A DNA stretch of 63,560 bases from Faecalicatena contorta (GCF_021531995.1 NZ_JAFBIZ010000003.1:1-63560), one strand, 5' to 3'. Shown: positions 44,087 to 53,546, counted from the first letter of the stretch. The notes: a model not told the origin generated them from the letters alone. Translations and numbers: made by a program.

Positions 44087-44824
44087 TTGGGAAATTTATA
44101 TGATAATCCTGTCTTTTTTCAAAATTATCTGGATCTTAGAAACGATGAGGAAAATTACAACGATCTGTTCGAGCAGCCGCATATGATGGATATGCTCCCG
44201 GATGTATCCGGAAAACGCATTCTGGAACTGGGCTGCGGATATGGCGCAACCAGCATCAAATTCATCCAGGCAGGTGCCAGATCCGTATATGCTTTTGATA
44301 TCTCCGAAAAGATGATTCATAAAGCAATCACCGAGAATCAACGGGATCGCATTGAATATCACTGTATGAATATGGATGATCTTCATCTTCTGGATCAGAC
44401 CTGGGATGTTGCGTTCAGTTCTCTTGCATTTCACTATATCCAGGATCTCGACCTGCTGTTCACCAATATTTACCGTGTTCTGAACCCGAAGGGTACGCTT
44501 CTGTTTTCCATGGAACACCCAATTGTTACTGCTGCAATAAAGGAATGTGTATGTGAATTTGATGCCAATCGGGAACCTGTGTACTATAAGCTGGATCATT
44601 ATGCAGATACCGGACGAAGAGAAGTCCTCTGGCTGGACACTACGGTAATCAAGTATCACCGTACGGTTTCAGATATCATGAACAGTTTGATTCGTGCCGG
44701 TTTTCTCATCGACGAGATCAGAGAGCCTCTCCCTGATCCAAAACTTCTGCAACAGATTCCGAGAATGCACCAGGAGATCCATCGTCCAAGCTATCTGATG
44801 TGCCGATGCCACAAGGCCGGATAA
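44087..44824 (+). CDS. Class I SAM-dependent methyltransferase
   Basis: Rossmann-fold methyltransferase of about 245 residues. SAM-binding motif I is RILELGCGYGATSIKFIQAG, followed by the acidic YAFDISEKMIH and the motif IV region DVAFSSLAFHYIQDLD. It looks like the small-molecule (UbiE/Cyp-like) branch. The start is most likely TTG at 44087, 9 bp after AGGAGG. A GTG at 44078 overlaps the ribosome site itself. It opens a four-gene operon with TIR, toroid and TrpF-like proteins, so its substrate may be their product or an accessory lipid. Confidence 0.85.
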   Translation: MGNLYDNPVFFQNYLDLRNDEENYNDLFEQPHMMDMLPDVSGKRILELGCGYGATSIKFIQAGARSVYAFDISEKMIHKAITENQRDRIEYHCMNMDDLHLLDQTWDVAFSSLAFHYIQDLDLLFTNIYRVLNPKGTLLFSMEHPIVTAAIKECVCEFDANREPVYYKLDHYADTGRREVLWLDTTVIKYHRTVSDIMNSLIRAGFLIDEIREPLPDPKLLQQIPRMHQEIHRPSYLMCRCHKAG

Positions 44825-44835
44825 AAGGAAACATT

Positions 44836-46047
44836 ATGTATGATTTTTTTATTTCTTTTAAATGTACCGATAACGGAAAGTCAACTATAGACCGAGAGAT
44901 TGCCGAAGCCCTATACAGACAGCTCGAAGCAGAGGGATATCACGTCTTTTTCTCAGAACAGATTCTGGAAAAAGACGGAATCACCAAGTATATCGGAGAG
45001 ATCAACCAGGCACTGAATGATGCCCGTACCTTTCTCCTGGTGTGCAGTCAGAAGCAATATGTCTTAAGCGGGTGGGTTGCCCAGGAATGGAGCGCTTTCC
45101 TGAATCTGATGATGACTAATGAAAACAAAAAACTCTTTTCTTATCTGATCGATATGAAGGAATCCGATCTTCCTGCTTTGCTGGGACCTTTTCAGTCATT
45201 CCAGCACAAAAATGGCATGGACAGAGCGATCCGATATCTGAAAACAGCCAGCCCTCTCTCTGCATCCGCACATGAGTCCAGAAGTCTGCAGACACCTCAG
45301 GAAATCCTGGATGGAGAATTTGGCATCTTCGGACATCTGAAATCCATGGATTGTACTTCCGTAAATGCTTATCTGGATAAATATCCGGAAATGATGCATT
45401 TTGTCCAGGCAAATTACTATTTCAGACAGAGAAACTTTGATCAGTGCTGGGCTGCTCTTCAGGAACTGCTTCGTCTTCATTCGGTAAAGGGAGGTTATCT
45501 GGCTTCCATAATGTACAGGCGGGGATACGGCACTTCCAGGGACATCCGAAAATCCAAGGAACTCCTTGGTCAGGCTTATCAGTGGTGGAGTAAAGATATT
45601 CTCTCTGCCCCGCAGAACGGTAATATCCTGCTCCTTGTTTTCGAAGAAAATAACCTGCGGATATCTCCGGTTGCATGTATGGCTGTCTGCATCCGGGACA
45701 TCCTGAAGTTCTTTAACCTGGAATGCACAATCCGTATCCTGAACCGGGACACCAGCCTTGAAGAAGCAAACAGCTACAAAACCTGGTCCCAGATCCTCCT
45801 GCTTGCCAATACTCTGGAGGCATTTTTCGAAGAAAGCTACCGCTGTCCGCAGATTCCGGAACTTCTCTCGGGTATGGATCGTCATGTATGCAATCTGGGG
45901 ATCAATAACATCCGGCAGATTAATATGCCCAGACCTTTCCGAAAGTATAAAGTGTTTGAATTATTACGAAATGGGATCGGAAAATACTGCCAGTACATTC
46001 TCCGACAAAACGCAACTTTAATATTAAACGACGAAAAGGATACCTAA
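44836..46047 (+). CDS. TIR-domain protein with Sel1-like repeat
   Basis: Protein of 403 residues starting directly with the TIR fold (YDFFISFKCTDNGKSTIDRE). Box-2-like VFFSEQILEKDG and SGWVAQEWSAFLN supply a candidate catalytic Glu84. Residues about 190-250 contain a Sel1/TPR-like unit (MYRRGYGTSRDIRKSKELLG) that usually binds partner proteins. The C-terminal 150 residues are unassigned. It has no membrane helix, so it is the cytosolic counterpart of the membrane TIR protein encoded on the other strand. Start at 44836 after AAAGGAAA. TIR proteins of this kind often cleave NAD+ or make cyclic ADP-ribose signals. Confidence 0.85.
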   Translation: MYDFFISFKCTDNGKSTIDREIAEALYRQLEAEGYHVFFSEQILEKDGITKYIGEINQALNDARTFLLVCSQKQYVLSGWVAQEWSAFLNLMMTNENKKLFSYLIDMKESDLPALLGPFQSFQHKNGMDRAIRYLKTASPLSASAHESRSLQTPQEILDGEFGIFGHLKSMDCTSVNAYLDKYPEMMHFVQANYYFRQRNFDQCWAALQELLRLHSVKGGYLASIMYRRGYGTSRDIRKSKELLGQAYQWWSKDILSAPQNGNILLLVFEENNLRISPVACMAVCIRDILKFFNLECTIRILNRDTSLEEANSYKTWSQILLLANTLEAFFEESYRCPQIPELLSGMDRHVCNLGINNIRQINMPRPFRKYKVFELLRNGIGKYCQYILRQNATLILNDEKDT

Positions 46048-46052
46048 AAGAT

Positions 46053-47366
46053 ATGAAAACACAAAAGAACATGTTTGAATGGAATATCTCCCGGGCTCTG
46101 AACTGGCTGTTCGCAGTTCAGGATGAAGATAATTTCGGGTGGAGCTGGATCTCCGACGTATCACCCAACTCACAGAATACTGCCGAAGTCGTAAGCGTAT
46201 GTTCTCAGTTATCTGAATTTCTCGATACCAACCAGAAGATACTGCTCTGCGAGGCCATAGAAAACTGGCTTTTGGAGCCTTCAATCAATGGTGCGATCGT
46301 AATTGATTATGTATGGATCATGTATGCTCTGATCCAGTTCAGTGAAAAATACACTGAATTCGAACCTGAATTCCCTCTGGAAAAGATCTATATCGCTGCC
46401 ACAGAATGTGCAGATCTTATCACTGACCTGCAAAACGAAGATGGTGGATGGGCCGATGATTACGGTGAAAACTCCACCTCCACAAGAACAGCCCTCGTTG
46501 TATATTGTCTGAAGTCTTATACCCTGCGTCTGGGAACTGCCGACAAATACGACCATGCAATCGAAAAAGCGGTTGACTGGCTCATTCGTTCGCAGAACGA
46601 AGATGGCGGATGGGGCAATCAGCCCGTTCAGCAGATTGTGAAAGAGTTCAGCCAGATGGAAAAATCATTTTCCCGGAAAGCAATCTCTGAACAGTATCTC
46701 TCTCAGGCTGTTTCTACCGGCTATGTACTGATGGCACTTGGTCATACCTTTCCCCATCAGTATCATCAGAATATCCGCCGTGGAGTCGATTATCTGCGCT
46801 CTGCCCAGAATCCGGACGGAAGTTATGACATCTTTTATGAGATCGGAATCCGGAAAGATGTAGTCTTTACTTTCCGGCATTTTGGAACTGTATGGGCCTT
46901 AAAAGGTCTGCTGCGTAATACCGAAGTATCCTTTTCAGATCCCTGCATCTCCAAAGCGATCTATTATCTGATCCAGCTGCAGGATGATGCAACCGGCGGA
47001 TGGAAATGTACCCCGGAATCCGATGTATACACATGGTCTACCGCTAACGCGCTGTCAATTCTTTCAAAGCTTCTGTATATCTGTGACAACGCATTCTGTG
47101 CGGAACTTCGGGATTACGTAAATGATGTTGTTATTCAGTCCATCTATCTTCACGCAGATAAAACATCAGATGCCAAAGAAGCATCCGACGGTGCCCAACA
47201 ACAGAACGAACACATCCGCTTCGGAATAAAGCCTTCATGGATTGCTCTGATTCTGAAATATCTTCTTCTTCTGGCAGCCATATGGATCAGCCCGAAAGCC
47301 GCATTGCTGATTGGAATCCTGGTTCTGATCGACACCATCATGATATTAATCAAAGGAGACACTTAG
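46053..47366 (+). CDS. Prenyltransferase/squalene-oxidase repeat (alpha-toroid) membrane protein
   Basis: Protein of 437 residues built from QW-type repeats: QNEDGGWADDYG, QNEDGGWGNQP, QNPDGSYDIFYEIG and DDATGGWKCTPESD. These are the alpha/alpha-toroid repeats of squalene-hopene cyclases and protein prenyltransferase beta subunits. The DxDD acid motif of true class II cyclases is not evident, so cyclase activity is doubtful. The C-terminus has two hydrophobic helices (about 390-430). It lies 5 bp after the TIR gene and 3 bp before the TrpF-like gene. Possible roles are binding a prenyl or lipid ligand or acting as a scaffold for the TIR protein. Confidence 0.8.
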   Translation: MKTQKNMFEWNISRALNWLFAVQDEDNFGWSWISDVSPNSQNTAEVVSVCSQLSEFLDTNQKILLCEAIENWLLEPSINGAIVIDYVWIMYALIQFSEKYTEFEPEFPLEKIYIAATECADLITDLQNEDGGWADDYGENSTSTRTALVVYCLKSYTLRLGTADKYDHAIEKAVDWLIRSQNEDGGWGNQPVQQIVKEFSQMEKSFSRKAISEQYLSQAVSTGYVLMALGHTFPHQYHQNIRRGVDYLRSAQNPDGSYDIFYEIGIRKDVVFTFRHFGTVWALKGLLRNTEVSFSDPCISKAIYYLIQLQDDATGGWKCTPESDVYTWSTANALSILSKLLYICDNAFCAELRDYVNDVVIQSIYLHADKTSDAKEASDGAQQQNEHIRFGIKPSWIALILKYLLLLAAIWISPKAALLIGILVLIDTIMILIKGDT

Positions 47367-47369
47367 CCT

Positions 47370-48008
47370 ATGAAAGCAAAAATATGTGGAATGAATACTC
47401 TTGAGGAACTGAATATTGCCCTCGGCGCCGGCTGTGACGCCATTGGTTTTCTTGTAGGCATCACACATCTGGCAGAAGACAAAGTCAGCGTCCCGAAAGC
47501 CAGAGAGCTGATCCGGTCAATTCCTCCCTTCGTTACAAGGGTTGCGGTCACTCATCTTCAGACTGCTCCCGACATCATCCCAATGCTGGAGGAGCTTGCT
47601 GTCGACACCGTCCAGCTGCATAACGACATCCCGCTGGAAGAGATCCGGAAAATCCGGGAAACACTTCCTTACCTTAAAATTGTAAAGTCCGTCAGTGTTA
47701 CCGGAACAGAAGCCATTGCATACGCCGAACGTTTTGTCGGAGAAGTGGACGGCATCATTCTTGACAGCCGTACCGCTGACCGTCTAGGCGGTACGGGACT
47801 GACTCATGACTGGAGCATCAGCCGCAGGATCGTCGAAGAATTGCCGCTCCCGGTTATTCTTGCAGGCGGACTGACCCCGGATAATCTGGAAGCAGCCATC
47901 AATGCGGTGCATCCTTATGCCGTCGATGTCAATTCCGGAGTAGAAACCGATCAGAAAAAGGATCCGGAAAAGGTGCGCAAGTTTATTGAAATTGCACATC
48001 AATATTAA
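47370..48008 (+). CDS. Phosphoribosylanthranilate isomerase-like protein (TrpF family)
   Basis: TIM-barrel protein of 212 residues, clearly TrpF-related: KAKICGMNTLEEL with the catalytic Cys6, TVQLHND, ILDSRTADRLGGTG with Asp132, LAGGLTPDNLEAA and VDVNSGVE. Yet the SPR-type loop that binds the anthranilate carboxylate is replaced by GITHLAED, and there is no trp gene in the window. Its start is 3 bp after the toroid gene, in a TIR operon. I infer an isomerase for a different phosphoribosyl compound, possibly a product of NAD breakdown, but a moonlighting TrpF cannot be excluded. Confidence 0.82.
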   Translation: MKAKICGMNTLEELNIALGAGCDAIGFLVGITHLAEDKVSVPKARELIRSIPPFVTRVAVTHLQTAPDIIPMLEELAVDTVQLHNDIPLEEIRKIRETLPYLKIVKSVSVTGTEAIAYAERFVGEVDGIILDSRTADRLGGTGLTHDWSISRRIVEELPLPVILAGGLTPDNLEAAINAVHPYAVDVNSGVETDQKKDPEKVRKFIEIAHQY

Positions 48009-48020
48009 TCGACATACGAA

Positions 48021-48172
48021 GAGGGACTGCTGCAAAATATAGAAATATCATTATGGATATACAATTTCCATAAGAAAAGCTGAGGTAAGCAAGTGAGCGT
48101 CGAAGCGTTCTTGTGGAAATTGTATATTTTGAATGAAATACATCTATATTTTACAGTAGTCCCTCTTTTTTT
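48021..48172 (+). repeat. Long nested inverted repeat ending in a T tract
   Basis: Outer arms 48021-48043 and 48143-48165 pair at 22 of 23 positions (one G-U). Inner arms 48057-48074 and 48110-48127 pair over 18 positions (one G-U). Seven T residues follow on the plus strand, so it can terminate the TIR operon. At 145 nt it is much larger than a normal terminator and looks like a small inverted-repeat element. Its inner right arm shares CGAAGCGTTCTTGTGGAAAT with the terminator at 1819-1861. Confidence 0.8.
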
Positions 48173-48175
48173 ATC

Positions 48176-49387
48176 TTATTCCCAGTACACAATCAAAATA
48201 GACGTGTTATCCCTGTACGTGTACCAAAGTTCACCCAGTGATTTTCCTTTTTTGGATTTTGAATACTCTCGCACCTGCTGTAAGGTTGAATCAATCTGTG
48301 CCACCGCCTGATCTAACGCATCTCCTCCGGAAAACTGGATCTCTGTCTGTTTCTCATCGTTATCAATATCTTTTTTCATAATCTCCAGAATCGCATTCTG
48401 ATCTGCGGACTCCAGATATCTGCCCGCCATTCTGTAATACTCCAGGGAATTGTCTGTACATTCCGGAAGCGTAAACTCCTCATCCGGAGTATGTGTTCGG
48501 AACAATAACTCCCCGGTACAACACAGATATTCATAGGCAGTTCCCTTTTTTTGCATCTCTTCGCCCTGAGTCTCCTGATACAAAGGGTCTCCCCAGGTCG
48601 TGTCCACATAATAATACTGCCCGTCACATTGCACGATATTCCAGGCATGAGGTTCTCCATCAGCCAATCCGGTAACATAGAAACACTCAACTCCTGCACG
48701 GTCCAGAAGATACTTGGTTGCTTTGGCGTATCCGGCACATACCGTTGTCCAATTTCCAAAGACACTGTAGATATTCTGATTGTCCGGCGCATCCAGCTCA
48801 TATTTCGTCATATCCACCAGTGTCTCAAACACATATTTTACCTTATCATAATCCCCCGCACCGGCCGGAAGTCCCGCAAGAATCGCTCCTGCCTGTTGTT
48901 CAATCTCTGCTTCTCGTTTTTCTCTTTCAGATCCGGTACAGTTATAATTAAAGATCAGTTCCATGCCCTCATCAGTACTTTTGTAGCTGTAATAATATTC
49001 AAGCCAGAAATATTCCGGATAATCATAGTAAACACTTAAAAATATCCGTTTCAGTTCCTCCTGATCCATTACGTCCAGGACAACTGAATTTTCCTCTCCA
49101 GCAACAGCCTCCTGAATCCTGTCATAATTCTCCTTTTCCGAATCGTCCATCAGCGAATAATAGTATCTCGTGTTGATCTGATTATCCGCTTCATCCTGAA
49201 CAACCGCATCATCCTTATCATCTGAAGCATCTTTACTGTCATCCGCCTGATCCTGATCGTCAATATCTATCTGATCCTGAACCACCTGCCTGACAAGATC
49301 CGACGGCGATACCTCCAACATCACGCCACTGAAAAAAAGGGCTATCGATATGAAAATATATGAGATAACAGATAATAATCTTTTCAT
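48176..49387 (-). CDS. Membrane-anchored transglutaminase-like protein
   Basis: Protein of 403 residues. An N-terminal hydrophobic segment (about 4-24) is a signal anchor or signal peptide. A very acidic Asp/Gln-rich stretch (36-70) follows, then a transglutaminase/protease-like fold with the catalytic triad Cys217 (WTTVCAGYAKA), His247 (GEPHAWNIV) and Asp262 (YYVDTTWGD). It should act outside the membrane as a cysteine protease or amidase/crosslinking enzyme, probably on the wall or on its neighbours. It is the last gene of the large minus-strand operon, 13 bp after the 1381-residue protein. ATG at 49387 follows AGGAG. Confidence 0.85.
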   Translation of the reverse strand: MKRLLSVISYIFISIALFFSGVMLEVSPSDLVRQVVQDQIDIDDQDQADDSKDASDDKDDAVVQDEADNQINTRYYYSLMDDSEKENYDRIQEAVAGEENSVVLDVMDQEELKRIFLSVYYDYPEYFWLEYYYSYKSTDEGMELIFNYNCTGSEREKREAEIEQQAGAILAGLPAGAGDYDKVKYVFETLVDMTKYELDAPDNQNIYSVFGNWTTVCAGYAKATKYLLDRAGVECFYVTGLADGEPHAWNIVQCDGQYYYVDTTWGDPLYQETQGEEMQKKGTAYEYLCCTGELLFRTHTPDEEFTLPECTDNSLEYYRMAGRYLESADQNAILEIMKKDIDNDEKQTEIQFSGGDALDQAVAQIDSTLQQVREYSKSKKGKSLGELWYTYRDNTSILIVYWE

Positions 49388-49400
49388 CACATTTCTCCTC

Positions 49401-52400
49401 TTACAGCGGCGGGAATTCCTGGAACGGAGTGCGTTTTCTTTCCTGCTGATAAGACAGCGAATACTTTTTCAGATATTGAATAAATCCTCTTCCGTACTCG
49501 TCCTGCCGAAGCATCGTCCGAATCTGTTCCCGTTTTCCGTAAGCAGTCTCATTCAGGTACAACAGATACTGTATCTCGACCCATTTTGCCATTCCTTCGT
49601 ATACTTCCAACCTGTTCTGTGGACCATATGCCGCAATAATTGCCTTGTCATCCCAGTTCTGGTACTGCCAGATATGTGTCAACTCATGGGCAATCGTCGC
49701 CATTGCTGCCAGCCTCGGAGAACCGTTTTCAATATACAGACTGTATCCGGAAGCATCCTTCTGTGCAAATCCAAGTGTTCTTCCATCCACACCCGGTGTC
49801 GGAACGAATTCTTCTCCAAAATGCTTCGCAATACTCTTTGCATCCGTCATACGTACTTTGATTGCAGCATTGATCTTGATTCCATAGAAGATCTCCATAT
49901 TGCGAAGTACCATCTTAAACACTTCTTTGAAGTCCTCTCCAGTACGAAGTGCCGTAGAGGAACAGTGATTACAACGCTCTCTGCCGTCTTTTAACACTTC
50001 ATACTCTCCACCTGCAAGCTCGACACCACAGAAATCGCAGAAATGAGCGCCTGCCTTATTCGGATCGTATGCTTTTGCATATTCTTCCGCAGCTTTCTCA
50101 TTGTCCCGCACCTGCTGAAGCGGGTTGCGGTCATATCCGTATGCCGCCAGATAGGCTGCGGTTCCGGACAGATCCAGGAAGCTGTCGACCTCTTCATATC
50201 CGTATTTCAGGAAACAATGCTTCTGATATTCTGTCTGCTCACTCTCCTGAGGCATCAGTTCTTCATCCTCTCCTTCAATATCAAGCTTCTCTGTTGGGCT
50301 GACATCGCGCATGCTCATGGATCTTCCCACTTTTTCTGTCGCTTCATCTTCTTTCGGTTCTTCTTTTATCTCCTCCGCTTTTGGCTCTTCCTCTTTTGGC
50401 TCTTCCGTCTTTGGCTCCTCCACTTTTGGCTCTTCCGCTTTTGGCTCCTCTGACTCTGGCTCCTCCGCTTTTGGTTCTTCTACTTTTGGTTTCTCCGCTT
50501 TCGGTTTTCTCTTAAAGAAGGATTTTATCTTCTCCAGGATACGTCGGAAAAAGCCTTTTTTCTTTGTTTGATTCTCCGGTCTCTCTTCTTCCGGCGGAAA
50601 TTCCGGTACAAACTCTCCTTCCGGCTCTTTTTCCGGCTTCTCCTGCATCTTCACATCATGCCAGTTCAGAAGCTCCGAGATAATCTCAAAGTATCGTTCC
50701 AGATTTCTTTCCACAGAAGCAATCAGACCAAGGTCTATCTCACTATCCTCTACAATATAGATTCCAGGAGTCTCGGAATCACTTTCCATAGAATACATCG
50801 CATATTTCAGATTCTTTGGAATCTCATTTTCCATACCAAACGGAGTTACCGCGCAGATATACGGGTATGCATCCGGATAAGTGGTCCGGAATATCTCATT
50901 CATCATCAGTGCAATCGTATAACGAATCTGATCAGAAGCCCCCGGGAATTCTACTTTCATCACGAGCTTATTGCGATAAGAACGCTTCGGAATACTGCTG
51001 ACATAGACGTGACGTCCGTGTTTCAGATCGTGATAATCCGACATTTCCAGATAACCATCAGTCAGAACTTCCACCTGACAGTATCCCTTCAGAATCCGGA
51101 TATCTCCCAGTGTCTTCTGTCCTCCGACACTTGTATCATCTTTCCAGTTTGTAACCGTGATATGCCGAATCTGCCGGTAATACTTTCTCTCTGTAATATG
51201 ATCAGCAGCTCTTCTTACTACTACGCCGTTACGCGGAGTGATAGACTGCACCTCATAATATTTGCCCGCGTAAGTCAGGAACTGTCCGGGAATCAACGCC
51301 TGGAACACATGTCCATAAAGCTTCGCTCCGATATAATAAGTCTCCCCTTTTTCATCTTCCGCAATATAATATGCATTCTTCAGATTACGGACAAATTCTG
51401 CAATCTCTGTCTGTTCTTCAATTGCATAGTATTTCTTTGTCTCTGTCCTCAGACCGTCTGCCAGAAGCTCATCACGGAAATAAATCCTGATGTTAATCTC
51501 CTCAATATCACAATGCTTGTAGATCAACATTTTCAATGTTTCAAGAGGCGCTTCCGCATCAAATGCAATACCGCTGACCATCAATGTCTCTGCGATCTCA
51601 TCTTCACCGACCTGCTCTCCTGACATCCGCATCAGAAGCTTCATTACAGTATTACGCTCCGAACGGGTATAATCAGCCACAATCGTCGGAATCGCCTTTG
51701 GATCTGCAAGAAACGTCTGTGCATTTTCAAACATGTAATCACGAAGAAGATAGTTCTCACTGATCACATTGATAAATCCCTGCTGTTTTGCCCTCGTTGC
51801 ATACAGGCGCACCATCTCAAACAGATTCAGGAACTCATCTTCCACAACCAGAAATGCATTTTCCTGCAGTCTCGGACTCCAGAGATTCGAATCCACCTGA
51901 AACGCTCTGTTAAAGCTTTCCTGGCTGATCGGAAGATCCGTATAGCCGCAGATTTTTTTATAATACTGCCCCGCAATCCACTTCATGTCCAGTACGGGGA
52001 ATTTTTCTCCGCTGATCCATCTCGTATTGGCAATCTGATATTTCATGGCCACGGCATTGATCTCTGTTCCGATACCCATATATCGGGATACATTGGAAAA
52101 GATTCTGTGATGCATATATTCTCCATCGGCATCCCAGCACATGATCGAAGTAATAGAACCGCTCTGACTCGTCGCTGCCACTTCCGTAATATTGGTCCGC
52201 AAAGTATGTGACAATGCATCCACCAGTCCGTCACAGTTTCTGTCACAGGCCGCATAGACTACACTGTCCTGCCGGTCGAATCTGCCAATCAGAAGATTCA
52301 GTCCCATCTGACCGGTCGCCAGAAGCTTTGATGGCTCCACAATAAATACAAATCCGACTTTTCTCAAAAATTCTGCATTGTTTTTCTGTATCTCAAGGTT

Positions 52401-53546
52401 AAACAGATCACTGAACTTCAGAATTCCAATGTCTGCCTCTGTGACATTCTGATCCAGAACCTCAACTTTCCAGAGACTGTCTGTATTGATCTGTTCGACA
52501 ATTCCTTCATTCAGCCACTGCACCACATCATCAACAGCCGAATCCCTGCCCATGACGATCAGACTTTTTCGATTCTTCATCAGCTGCCTGGTCATCGGAA
52601 TCATAAGGTATTCTGTCAGATCCCGGTAAAATGGATCGCAGAACAGCACACTTTGTCCTTTCATGAGCTTAATGCAACTCTTCACATAACCCGGTTCAAT
52701 CTCTTTTCCACTTTCCTTCAAAGCGCGGAAGTACTGACCCAGATTCGCAACCGAAGCATCTTTGCTCTCGCACATCTCCTCAAGCGTCTCATAGGTAGCC
52801 GGTACGCCAAGTCCATTGTCCACCGTAGAATCATACAGCACATGATCCCCGAACAGACTCTTTAATACATCCCGAAGCAACCCGTAATTGGCTACTTTAT
52901 AGGACTCCTCATCTTCACCCAGAATATCTTCAATAAATTCGCTTTTCGTAAGTCCGGATAAAAAGCATACCACTTCTCCCAGCACAAGTAACCCGAAAAT
53001 CGGATAAAATGTTGTCTGAAAAGCCGGCATTTTCGGATAATACTGTGACAACACAAACACAGCACTTGATACCGCAACTGCTGTGAAGTATATCCCTTTA
53101 CAATAAAACTTGATCTGTCCATACTCCGGCTTTACAAACCATTTATCCAGTTCTTTATCATACTCATAACATTTTCCTGAGGTTGCTTCTGTCAGTTCCT
53201 CCGATCCTTCCCATATCCGTTTCAGAATCGGAAGAACAATCAGCTTAACCAGCAGAAATCCGGCCGCCATCAGGACATTTGCTATATATATCAGATACTT
53301 CTGCAGATTCAGCCCGCTGACAAATGGAAACATTCCACTGATAAGCCGGATCACTCGCGTTATCGCTACAAACATCTGATTCAGGAAGATCAGTGCAATC
53401 ACACAGTATACCAGCGCAATCACCGGCATCAGAAACTGCTTTGCCCTGTCTGTCCGATCCAGATTAATCTTCATTGCAGCCGTACAGAGAAGGATGAAGG
53501 ATGCTGTACAGAGCACGATTTTTATCAACTGTAATATCCCTGTCAT
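49401..53546 (-). CDS. Large membrane protein with C-terminal LIM/DA1-like metallopeptidase
   Basis: Protein of 1381 residues. About five hydrophobic helices lie within the first 210 residues. A central region (about 230-1000) has no domain I can name. A low-complexity Glu-Pro-Lys repeat linker spans about 1013-1065. A zinc ribbon (CDFCGVELAGGEYE, then CNHC; about 1170-1195) and a zincin peptidase follow, with HELTH at 1287-1291 and the likely third ligand in YEGMAKWVE near 1317. The ribbon-plus-peptidase order recalls the plant ubiquitin-pathway protease DA1. It overlaps the preceding gene by ATGA. I infer a regulated, membrane-tethered protease effector. Confidence 0.75.
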   Translation of the reverse strand: MTGILQLIKIVLCTASFILLCTAAMKINLDRTDRAKQFLMPVIALVYCVIALIFLNQMFVAITRVIRLISGMFPFVSGLNLQKYLIYIANVLMAAGFLLVKLIVLPILKRIWEGSEELTEATSGKCYEYDKELDKWFVKPEYGQIKFYCKGIYFTAVAVSSAVFVLSQYYPKMPAFQTTFYPIFGLLVLGEVVCFLSGLTKSEFIEDILGEDEESYKVANYGLLRDVLKSLFGDHVLYDSTVDNGLGVPATYETLEEMCESKDASVANLGQYFRALKESGKEIEPGYVKSCIKLMKGQSVLFCDPFYRDLTEYLMIPMTRQLMKNRKSLIVMGRDSAVDDVVQWLNEGIVEQINTDSLWKVEVLDQNVTEADIGILKFSDLFNLEIQKNNAEFLRKVGFVFIVEPSKLLATGQMGLNLLIGRFDRQDSVVYAACDRNCDGLVDALSHTLRTNITEVAATSQSGSITSIMCWDADGEYMHHRIFSNVSRYMGIGTEINAVAMKYQIANTRWISGEKFPVLDMKWIAGQYYKKICGYTDLPISQESFNRAFQVDSNLWSPRLQENAFLVVEDEFLNLFEMVRLYATRAKQQGFINVISENYLLRDYMFENAQTFLADPKAIPTIVADYTRSERNTVMKLLMRMSGEQVGEDEIAETLMVSGIAFDAEAPLETLKMLIYKHCDIEEINIRIYFRDELLADGLRTETKKYYAIEEQTEIAEFVRNLKNAYYIAEDEKGETYYIGAKLYGHVFQALIPGQFLTYAGKYYEVQSITPRNGVVVRRAADHITERKYYRQIRHITVTNWKDDTSVGGQKTLGDIRILKGYCQVEVLTDGYLEMSDYHDLKHGRHVYVSSIPKRSYRNKLVMKVEFPGASDQIRYTIALMMNEIFRTTYPDAYPYICAVTPFGMENEIPKNLKYAMYSMESDSETPGIYIVEDSEIDLGLIASVERNLERYFEIISELLNWHDVKMQEKPEKEPEGEFVPEFPPEEERPENQTKKKGFFRRILEKIKSFFKRKPKAEKPKVEEPKAEEPESEEPKAEEPKVEEPKTEEPKEEEPKAEEIKEEPKEDEATEKVGRSMSMRDVSPTEKLDIEGEDEELMPQESEQTEYQKHCFLKYGYEEVDSFLDLSGTAAYLAAYGYDRNPLQQVRDNEKAAEEYAKAYDPNKAGAHFCDFCGVELAGGEYEVLKDGRERCNHCSSTALRTGEDFKEVFKMVLRNMEIFYGIKINAAIKVRMTDAKSIAKHFGEEFVPTPGVDGRTLGFAQKDASGYSLYIENGSPRLAAMATIAHELTHIWQYQNWDDKAIIAAYGPQNRLEVYEGMAKWVEIQYLLYLNETAYGKREQIRTMLRQDEYGRGFIQYLKKYSLSYQQERKRTPFQEFPPL
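50349..50508 (-). repeat. In-frame 15-bp tandem repeat encoding EEPKA-type units
   Basis: About ten imperfect 15-bp units encode PKAEE, PKVEE, PKTEE and similar pentapeptides, a charged flexible linker between the membrane/central part and the zinc ribbon-peptidase of the 1381-residue protein. Unit number may vary between strains by slippage. Confidence 0.85.

Noticed and set aside
50349-50508. CRISPR-like regular repeat
   Set aside because: Units are contiguous 15-bp in-frame coding repeats without spacers.
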